64,000 nucleotides of DNA from Brienomyrus brachyistius (taxonomy: Eukaryota > Chordata > Actinopteri > Osteoglossiformes > Mormyridae). The notes under the pieces were generated by a model. It was not told the origin of the DNA. It saw only the letters and a program-made list of their open reading frames with translations, and made no database searches. The position numbers and the translations under genes were made by a program. Where the stretch lies: positions 62,001-126,000 of the forward strand of contig NW_026042395.1 of the NCBI RefSeq assembly GCF_023856365.1, read 5' to 3'. Shown here in pieces: positions 25,584-35,000 of the stretch. Positions within the stretch are counted from its first letter, which is position 1. The number at the start of each line of letters is the position of its first letter.

Positions 25584-26467
25584 ATGCTGACCAGCGCCGC
25601 CATTTTTGGCCTTCTCATGTTTGTTAACATGGGACTGCTGATGGCTTTCCCCACGTACAGGGACACGCAGACAAGCGATGACCTGGATACCTTAAAGGTA
25701 AGCGACGCATGAGAACGTCAAGCTGAAATAGCAGAAAGCCACTTGATTGCTGTTGTTTTGTTGGTATAATTTTGCAGAGATTTTAAATTGTCCCGAGGGA
25801 CAAAAATCAACATATTCACCTAAATGTGATGGATGCTGTTATGATTTCAGGATCTTATTGAGCAGCTTGAAGCGATTACAGAAATGAAGGAAGTCGCACG
25901 GTTCAGGACAGCTGTTTCCGAGAATGTAAATTCTGAAGACACCGATGACAAACCTCAACTGGGAATAAACCAGTACAGCGTGGAGAGATTTCTCTCACCT
26001 CAAGACCTGAAGGCTGTTCGTAACGACTCCAGTGCTAAGAAGACATCAGGCTGTTTCGGGAGGAGAATGGACAGGATTGGTTCCATGAGCACCTTGGGAT
26101 GTAATGTGATGAACCGGAAAAGTAAGTTAACACGTTAAGGTATAAGCTAAAAAATTGATATGATAAAATTTTTGATGATAATCATAATGGTCAAAAGAAC
26201 AAAAACCAACATTAGCCTTCATTACTATAGATGAAATTTAATGGGAATGATTTTAACCTATATCATTATCTGTCTATTAGGATTAAATATAAAATTAAAT
26301 GACTGACTATATCTTCCACCAACTGACTTGCAAAAAATGTAATCCTCTAATCCTTCATGTGCAGCTGTAATCAATGATGTTGTTTGAAAGAGGTTTAGAG
26401 ATTAAAGCAAGCAATCAATGTTAAAACTTTTTACATATGTAATTTTTTTGTACTTTCAGATTCATAG
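25584..26467 (+). CDS. nppb: B-type natriuretic peptide precursor (BNP)
   Basis: Precursor of 130 residues in three exons: 25584-25697, 25851-26121 and 26460-26467. The first intron is phase 0, the second phase 1. Residues 1-21 form a signal peptide; the propeptide is charged. The ring occupies 26052-26102 (17 codons) with the [10 protein letters not shown] core and a C-terminal tail CNVMNRKNS whose last two residues come from exon 3. The 3' UTR carries overlapping ATTTA pentamers, typical of BNP mRNAs, which are unstable. BNP is a cardiac hormone acting on guanylyl cyclase A type receptors. The ring has Thr where ANP and CNP have Gly just before LGC. The order CNP-BNP-ANP and the shared exon phases support the assignment. 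VNP is the main alternative, but the tail is much shorter than known VNP tails. Confidence 0.88.
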
Positions 26468-26518
26468 AAGAGATGGAGTTTTAGACGGCTGGGAGAGCTA
26501 TACCCGCTGAATTCTAGA

Positions 26519-26562
26519 CTTAATATTTATTTGTTGAAATATTTATTTAAGGGTATTTATTG
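26519..26562 (+). promoter_or_regulatory. AU-rich element in the BNP 3' UTR
   Basis: Four ATTTA-containing stretches occur within about 45 bases shortly after the stop codon. Such elements mediate rapid mRNA decay, and their presence is a known trait of BNP transcripts. Confidence 0.7.
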
Positions 26563-26616
26563 AACTTGTGTGAAATATGCTGTGTCAAATAATACCATGA
26601 TGTAACTGAAGTGCTC

Positions 26617-26622
26617 AATAAA
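26617..26622 (+). terminator. Polyadenylation signal of the BNP gene
   Basis: AATAAA lies 150 bases after the stop codon and follows the AU-rich element, giving a short 3' UTR. Confidence 0.75.
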
Positions 26623-26773
26623 CATTCACTTTTGTGAACATGTTATTTTTCTACAGTGCAGTACACCAGACTTACCGGGCAAATAAAGAATTAATATAAC
26701 AGGTTCATAATCCCTAATGGATGAATGGTTTGATTTATGATTTTCTTTAGAGACTATAAGTGTAACTGGAACC

Positions 26774-27126
26774 ATCCAGCCATCCAGCCATTTTCCAAAC
26801 CGCTCATCCTATTGGGTCGCGGGGGGTCCGGAGCCTATCCCGGAATCAATGGGCACGAGGCAGGGAACAACCCAGGATGGGGGGCCAGCCCATCGCAGGG
26901 CACACTCACACACCATTCACTCACACATGCACACCTATGGGCAATTCAGCAACTCCAATTAGCCTCAGCATGTTTTTGGACTGTGGGGGGAAACCGAAGT
27001 ACCCGGAGGAAACCCCACGACGACACGGGGAGAACATGCAAACTCCGCACACATGTGACCCAGGCGGAGACTCGAACCCGGGTCCCAGAGGTGTGAGGCG
27101 ACAGTGCTAACCACTGCACCACCATG
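26774..27126 (-). mobile_element. tRNA-derived SINE (DANA/V-SINE type), with target duplication
   Basis: Full-length minus-strand copy. On its own strand it starts GGTGCAGTGGTTAGCACTG (A-box region), has GGGTTCGAGTC (B box), the conserved CATGTTCTCCCCGTGTC core, and ends in CATCC/GGATG repeats. A perfect 12-bp target duplication GTAACTGGAACC flanks it (26762-26773 and 27127-27138). Confidence 0.9.
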
Positions 27127-27450
27127 GTAACTGGAACCTTTCCATCAAAATGTGAGAGAAAAATAATCAAATTAAAAAACATACTATTAGATGTTTGGTT
27201 ATTAATTGACTGTTGGATGTTGGATTAGATCAGTAAAGAGTACATTGGTCTGCTTGGTATTGCTGGTAATTCTACATTCAGTTCAACTGTTCAAATAGAG
27301 GCCTTTTACACAAACCTTAAACATAACATAGAGACCTAGAATGGTCTTACATGCCAACATTGGCAATAGATCAACAGCCAGAACATACATAATGACAAAA
27401 AAGAGACGAGAAGACAGAGCTGCTACTGATATCCTGGAAATGTACTGAAT

Positions 27451-27561
27451 GGGGAGGTTGGTCTGCGTCTTGAGTTTATGCTTAATAACCAGTGATGGTG
27501 CAGATCCCACATCGGGTAGCAACTTGTTCCACCACTGAAGAGCAACAAGATTAAAAACCAC
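27451..27561 (-). pseudogene. LINE reverse transcriptase C-terminal fragment
   Basis: The minus-strand frame reads VVFNLVALQWWNKLLPDVGS then APSLVIKHKLKTQTNL. This follows the pattern of the C-terminal end of non-LTR reverse transcriptases (WNxLP...S..APSL..FK..LKT). No catalytic part is present nearby. Confidence 0.4.
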
Positions 27562-28214
27562 AGCACGTGTAGGGAATGGTGTGAGAGGACGAGGTTTTTG
27601 GAGCCAAATTAATGGTGTGAGGAGCACAAGTCACTACACTAATACTACATAGGAAGCATGACTTCCTCTTTAAAATTGGCAAAAGAATTTAATTAATCAA
27701 TGTATCGATGTAAATTTAATTTTATTCTACTATTAAGTGTGTAATCTTACTCATAGACTCACAATGCCGATCATTTCACAGAAGCTGCTTTTAACAAATT
27801 ATACATTATTTTTTCCTTAGAAACAAGGATAGACACCTATTGACTCCATGCTTCATTGGCAGTCCATGGAAGACTCTTGTACGCTTTGTCTAAATGGAGA
27901 ATAGAGTAAAGCTTAAGTCCAACAATATGCTCCGATTTGTATTTTTTTGGAGTCCGCCCGGTCGCTGTGCTTCACTGGGAGTCTATGGAAACATACATAA
28001 TTTCTGCTTAGGTAGCGCTAACTGGACAGATAGACCTGCAGTCAGGTATTTTACACCTGCTTGGAAGCCAGCTTCTCTGCACAAGGCAGGACTTACTACC
28101 AATAACATTACTGGTCATGGCTGACAGGTTTCACACTGGGTCGCAGGATTCATTCATTCGGCCGCATGCACGTGCACAGAAGCAGATCAGTGAAGCCCAG
28201 GGTGACAGTTTTTC

Positions 28215-28580
28215 ATTTTATATACCATCTGTCATGCGTCGCCGAAATAAAGGGAGCGAGAGCAAACGTGATCAAGGGCCAACGGGGTTTTACTAAATGA
28301 AGCTGAACCAAACTCAAAACAAACAGAATCATGAGGGATTTAAAACGGGGTCAGCTGAGCAGGGAGGACATGGAGTAGCATTCAATGACAGAGCAGGCTA
28401 ACATGGACCTGGGAAGCGCTAAAATATAAAATTAACAAGGGAGCAAACAGGAGGCAGCTGGGAGTGATTAACGGTAAGGACAGGAACTAGACGTGAGACT
28501 AACGAGCACCAGGTGTGGCTCGTTAGGACCACGCAGGGGGGAAAACGTGTGGCCAGCAGGACCATCTTCCACCATCGGCA
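28215..28580. repeat. Candidate dispersed repeat between BNP and ANP
   Basis: Sequence such as AACGAGCACCAGGTGTGGCT and GATTAACGGTAAGGACAGGA looks like fish interspersed repeats, but I see no second copy in the window and no clear ends. Confidence 0.3.
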
Positions 28581-29247
28581 TTTATAAATATGGTAAATAA
28601 AATTATCATGGAGTTTCATCGCTTGTTGCGTTTACAAGCTGAGTGATTTTTATGTGACTATTTAGCTGTGTGTGTTCAAGCTGAGCTAGAGGCTTTGAAT
28701 GAACATGGCGGACACTGCAGCTAATGCTGATTACATTCTACAGGAGTCTTCCGACGAAGGAGAGGAGAATTTACATAGAAGTAGCTGACCTACTAAAATT
28801 TTGGTTGCACTGCTAACTGCCCACACTGTGCTTGCTGAATACTAAAAAAATTACCATCCACCACTGGTACAGATGTTTGTTTTTTTCCTGAAACAGGCAA
28901 CACTCGGTACACTACTTATATTGAGTAGCTCTGAGATAATTATTAGGCTCGACATAAAATGTTTTATCCAGATCTGAAATGACCACGGTTGGCTTTTTCT
29001 GGTCATTTAAAAGTCACATGAGACATGCATGCATCGGTCGCATTCCAGCCGCCACGCCACATGTCTGAGCTCAGTCTGCAAGACTGCCGGCGAGTCCGCG
29101 AACCGTTTCTGTTCAAGTGGAGCCGGGGCTATGCGGCCGCTTTAAAAGGAAATCTCTCACCAGCTTATCATGTGAAGGTGTTAGAATGCACTTCAGCCAA
29201 ATAATGCAGCAATGAGTCGCGGACACCGGACTGTCCTGCGCGAGGCC

Positions 29248-29255
29248 TATAAAAG
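29248..29255 (+). promoter_or_regulatory. TATA box of the ANP gene
   Basis: TATAAAAG lies 77 bases before the start codon. A GATA-type TTATCA lies at 29165-29170, about 83 bases upstream of the TATA box, as in the BNP promoter. Confidence 0.7.
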
Positions 29256-29324
29256 ATGGGCTGAGAGTTCGCAGCCAGAAGGACACGTCTTGGAACTGAA
29301 AAAAAGACCAAACGCTTAGACACA

Positions 29325-31441
29325 ATGAGGATAATGATCGCATGCGGAATCCTTGTTCTGCTCTGTCAGCAGGTGCTGGTGAACGGACACGTGTTGGGCA
29401 GGGCCTATGCGGCGGCCGACCTGGCCAGACTGAAGGTAAGCATTACTGCTTTGGTTATACTAATCAGCTTTACGTCATAGGAAGGGAAGACACAAAATCT
29501 TCACTCAAACCCATCCAAATGCCAAAGGGTAACTTAGGTCTTATTAAGTTGCTGTGCTCATCATGCAGGACAAAGGAAACATACAGACACTGTAGCAGAC
29601 AAACAGCTGGTGGCTAATAATGGAAGGTGTCTGCTTTTAATGTAACTAACTCCAGCAGTACAATAAGATTCATGAGGAAAAATTGATTTGGATAAAGATA
29701 AACCTATATGATAGGGTTAACAGTTTGAATGTAATGGTGAAATGTTACAGATTTTAAGGAATGAGTAGAAAAAATTGACACTATTTGCCTTTTAGATCAA
29801 GAAATAATACAACGGACAATGAACTGTAAAATGCAAGTTTATAAAGTGACAAAAGAAAATTAGAACTGCGGAAAGCAACCTTCCCCGCTTTGGAAGCATT
29901 GCACGACGATCTTTCGCCTTACCTGTATCATTGAGTTTTCTAATGTTTAACTTCTTAATCCACTTCATCATGAACAAATATTAGGCCTCTATTTGAGGCT
30001 AAACCTCCATGAAAAACGCAAGAAGCGTGGGACTGAACATTTAATGTTATTCTCGTGAATTATTTTTAAGGTTGGGTTCAATCTCTTACAACTGAGTTTT
30101 CGAAAGAGCTGATCTTTGGAGATCTCGATTCTTAGACATCAGTGCACAAAGCATAAATGACCCATGGGGCTATTAAACTGAACGTCTGTAGGCTGAAGAC
30201 AAAAAAAATAAAAAATCTACAAAGTCAAAAAAAAAAAAATATTTTTCAACGTTCTAAAAAGTATTAACTGACATCGTAAACCCATCTGCATTTAACTGCA
30301 GTTAAAACAAAATCAATATTATAAATCACTTTAAATCTGTACATTTATTTGTATTAACGTTTAAAAATTGATTCGGTAACGTAGCCTCACTCCGGGACTC
30401 ACAGTGACACAGATGAATGAACTTCAAAGCCTCAGTAGCTGCCTTTGTACCGGTAGTTATTACATGTGGCTGGGAAGTTACTTGTTTTGAATGAAAATAT
30501 CTACGATCGAAAGTATGGAAAACGCTCTGGATTTCAGACCTGCTGTCACTGAAAACTACTGATGCTGTTTCACATCTAGAAATGCTGAAATGTTTCTGAA
30601 AACACATGCACAAAACTGAAATTGACAGCGCAGTTCAGGGGCTTAAAAACTATTCCGGAGATTCAGGTGCTTCCTCTTAACGGTGACAGAAAACAAGCAT
30701 GGAATGGAGAAGACAGGTTGAGAAAACAGCGCCGTTAAGCTCTATCAATCAATTAAATGTGATTTGTTGTTTCATACGCTTTCAATTGCGCTTGTCATAG
30801 TGTACGTAATAGAAAATGTTTCCATAAATAAAAGACATGTGACCCAGAGACAGTTGAAAGAAAACTGCAAAATGATCTTGACCCCAAGCTGTTCAGGGAG
30901 ACTCCTATAAAACGTCTATCCAGCAAAAAGCTAAGGTGAAGACCTGGGCTAGGATTTGGAGCATGTGATGGTACATGATACTCCCCAATAGAATCTGCTG
31001 GAGCAGTTCGAGGAGACTCTGGCTGGCGAGGAGGCTGCTGAAGGGGCATCCGATTACCAGGATGGCAGGCTGGACCCTGAGCAGAGCCCAACTGGCCCGG
31101 AGTGGACCAGGGACAAAGCGTCTCAAGGGACAACCCCAGAGGATGCTTTCCGGGCCCAGAGGAACCTGTTGCAGGACCTGCTCATGTCGACCCGAAGCAA
31201 GTCTGCCTGCTTCGGAGGACGGATCGACCGGATCGGGACCTCTAGCGGCCTGGGCTGTAGTCCAAAGCGAGGTATGCTCTCCTCAAGGCTACGGCACTGT
31301 GCACTCTCATCGGCTCAGCTCCTGTACCGCATTTGACAGGTGCAAACTTCAAAGAGCATTAAAATTCAATGTATTCAAACGAATCCTTTACAGATAATGA
31401 CTTGAGTAAATTTTGCAATTTTTCTTTTTCTTTTAGGATAG
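29325..31441 (+). CDS. nppa: Atrial natriuretic peptide precursor (ANP)
   Basis: Precursor of 131 residues in three exons: 29325-29435, 30992-31271 and 31437-31441, with phase 0 and phase 1 introns as in the BNP gene. Residues 1-20 form a signal peptide. The propeptide ends at a single Arg (MSTR), giving a predicted mature peptide that starts SKSACFGG. The ring spans 31208-31258 (17 codons, CFGGRIDRIG core). The tail is SPKRG, and exon 3 contributes only the completed Gly codon and the stop. A terminal Gly is the donor for C-terminal amidation; eel ANP is known to be amidated. ANP is released from cardiac atria and acts on guanylyl cyclase A type receptors in salt and volume control. The short tail argues against VNP. 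Confidence 0.88.
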
Positions 31442-32010
31442 AAGCTTCGGAACGCCTCCGGGACACTTTTTCCATACCTACATACTTCTGAAAAAATATA
31501 TTTTTTTGACTTAAATATATTGTTCATCACTGCTATCAGCGACAGCCAAGAAACAAAACGTTTTACCGGTTTTAAACTCCAGACCTCATCCTTTGTGAAA
31601 ACATGGATCCAAAGCTGATTGGTGAGGATTAGTATATCCGGATGTTAAACCATCGTAAGCCGTAATTAGGCGTCAAAGGTTAACTTTAAATATAGATGTA
31701 CATTAGCTGCTACCTAAAGATGGTGTCATATGACAGAGGGACAATCTGTAGGTACCTCTGTCGTTTTTTAATTTCTTTTTTTTACGGCTGGCTGTCCCAG
31801 CTGCACACAGCTGACGGACACAGCAGCAGAAGCTTATTACGGGAGACCGTCAGCACCTGCTCCAAATGTTATTAGGGCACTCCTGATATTAACCATCAGA
31901 GAAGAGTAATACAGCCACACCCCTCTCCTTTGTATGCAGAATATGTGTGGGCTGCTGCTCAGCACGCCCACATCATGGAAACATATCAGTGCAGATAAAT
32001 AAAAAAAAGT
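31442..32010 (+). other. Probable 3' UTR of the ANP gene
   Basis: No coding potential is seen. The first clear plus-strand AATAAA after the stop is at 31998-32003, which would give a 3' UTR near 560 bases. An earlier non-canonical signal could be used instead, so the end is uncertain. Confidence 0.3.
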
Positions 32011-35000
32011 ACTTGTATCTAAAGGCACTTTCGTTCAGAGACGTAATTCTTTGTTCACGCCAGGGCCTCAGATTACGCCCCGTCACCCTCCAAATGAATA
32101 AATACAATTGATACAGGTTGGTAGGCACTGCTCTGCTTGTGTTGCCTAATCAGAGCGAACGAGGGATGCCTGGGTCTCGCGGACGAGTGCCTGGCTGCTC
32201 CCTCCATCCCTTCCTCCCTCTGGCAGGTTGTTGGTGTGACTTATGGTCTGTCACTTGCAGACGGTACACACAGGGGGCTCGCATCTGTCACACACACAAT
32301 ATCAGCAAACACCATCACATCACATGACTCCCTTCCCCCTTTAACCCTCCAAGCAGAGTCGGGTTTCCTTTCTCTGCAATGCAGCAAAGGACGCCAACCA
32401 GTCAGGCTGATTCCCAGCTCATTATCCGCGGGCCGGACACCTTTTTACCGAAGCAGCGTCAGTCCACACTGATCAGCCGGGTGTTTGATGATCACCTTTC
32501 GCTTTCTTAGCTGGGATGTGCGTATTTCCAGTCATACGACGATAATGAAATTCATCAAATTTTACTCGAACCGCAACAAAGAATATAGAAAATTTTCTAT
32601 CACAGCCTGTGACATATGAAGACACCAGAGAAACCATATAGTGTTTAACTTAATTTTATTTGATCAAGGGGGGGGGGGGGGGGGAGTGGATACTGGCAAC
32701 CAAGTATTTATATAAAAAATCCCACACCCACACTTGAAAGACAAACATTAATCCGACAGTCTATACGTCAAAGGGCACACACTAAGAATACTGTTAAGGT
32801 TACTAAAATGAAGGAATATACTTCCTAAAGTTAGCACTGATAAAGTAGTGGAATAAGATACCTGGCCACTGTTTTTGCAAAAATACCTGTAAGAGTCACA
32901 TGATCAGAGCTCTTGGTGACCTGTAGTTACCCCTGCAGAGTGCCACACTGCTGCCTCAACATTACCGCCTCCAGTGAGCTCAGCCAATCGCAGAGCAGGG
33001 GTAGCCGACCTGCAGAGACATTGTGGCTTTCTGCTCGTTCCCAGCTTTTAACCGCACTTAGGTAATGATTTGGGTGGCAGGTCACCTCAGCAGGCATCTC
33101 AAATGTCAGCGAGGCGGTAATTATCGGCGCGGCGCTACGCCGGGCAGGACTGAACCTGTGAAGCTGGGCTTGGAGAGCCAGGACGGGCGAAAGAGGAGGT
33201 GCGGCGGCAGACAGACGACAGAAGAGCAACCAGGTTAAATTGCCAAACTTCCTAATAAAATGACAACCGCAAAGCAACCGAAGGTTAGCCGAGAAACAAA
33301 ATAACAAAAGAGTTCATTTTGAGTTCATGGGTTTACAGGCATACGTGATACCAACTGGAACATTTAAATTACAACAGAGGAGGACACCAAAGTCGCATAA
33401 GGTCATCATCCTCATCGTCCTCATACAATACTCTGGCATAAAAATACAACTTTATAAAAGCGTACTTAAATACATTCAATGACACAAAAATAAGTCTTTT
33501 AAAGAAAACAACACTGTTAAAAAAAGTAGAAAAATCCATTCATGTAAAAGCAACTTCTGATGTTATACAGCTAATTTCTACACAGGGGGAATACAAACTA
33601 AATGAGAATTAAATTTGATTATTATTTAAACGTACAACATATCAACACTGGTACCAGTTTTCACAAAGCACTGTGTGATTAATTATGTATACATGTAATA
33701 AAATGCAACAAACAAATCTTCAGTCATATTTGTCCTGTGTTTTATCATGGATAATAAATTATAAATTATACTGTTACACAAATATGCATAAAAAAAAAAA
33801 ATCCTTTCACAAAATGCAAGTGCAAAAATAATTTCATGTAGGCATCCTGAAACGACTTTTAAAAACAGAACGACGCGGGACTGGGCCTTTGAACTGGGAT
33901 TCTGCAGACACACATATTCTAAAGAAGACAGAACCTTCCGGACACTGCGTGCCCATCCTTCCTGAAGTCCATCACAGTGATGTCGTTCACAAAGACCATC
34001 GTTCCGTCTCATGCTTCCCTCAGACTCCCAGTGCGAATGTGTCACTATAAGATTCCCGGAATGTTAGCGCTCTAATTTTATCATGGAGACAGAGTGGCCG
34101 TCTAATAATACACCAATTCCCGGGGATCCCCCTACAGCAGAGAAGAAAATATTATGAGTGGGATTCCCTCGACTGAGTTGGGATCTCACATTTCATCTAC
34201 GAACGACCAGAACATGGTCCATGTAGCAATGCCGCTTAACAGGTCCATGTGAAATTTAATCAGAAACCTATCAAAACAACCTATCCAGGAAAAAAAAGCT
34301 CCATGTGTAAAATGAGCTGAGTGGTTCGGACAGGCTGGATGGACTATCTGCCTCCTGCAGGTGGGGGTCCATCACTTACACTGCACGCCTGTCGCTTTCA
34401 GTTTTCCAGTATCGCTAAGTCCGCCTTTCCAATCGCCGGTACAGGGAAGCCACTATCTCTCCAGTTTCATTCCACTGAACATCATAGTCCATAAAAACAA
34501 ATATTCAAGCTTGACAGAGTGGATACAAAACACCTAACAAACTAGTTATGGGCAACTCAATCAAACGATTGAAGCTGTACACTATATAAATAAATTTCCT
34601 CAATAAATTTCCTTGTGTTCATTTAGTCCAATCAGGCTCCTCAAACGGACAAAAACATCAGTCCTGAGCTGAAAGGGTAATCCCATACTTCAGAGGATAT
34701 GCAGTCCAAACAATACACAGTTATGCATTATTTAACTCATGACTACCTAATTTATTAAGTGTAAATGTTGAACAGTAATTGAAAGCTCGGTAAACAAACG
34801 TGTTACTTTTTATGTTTTATGCTCCTCATGAAGTATTTAAAGAAATGGAAATATGCGTCAAATCACAGCCAGGAGTGAGCAAACGGCTGAATCGGGGCTA
34901 ATTAGGGCTCGGTAGGAAGGCGAGATGACAGAAGCAGGTGGGTCCCGGGCCAAGGCGACGGAACGCCAAAACACCCGTTTAATTGCATAGCGGCTGGCGC

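Noticed and set aside
29342..29617. 91-residue frame across the ANP exon 1 region
   Set aside because: It is out of frame with the signal peptide exon and reads through the intron donor at 29436.
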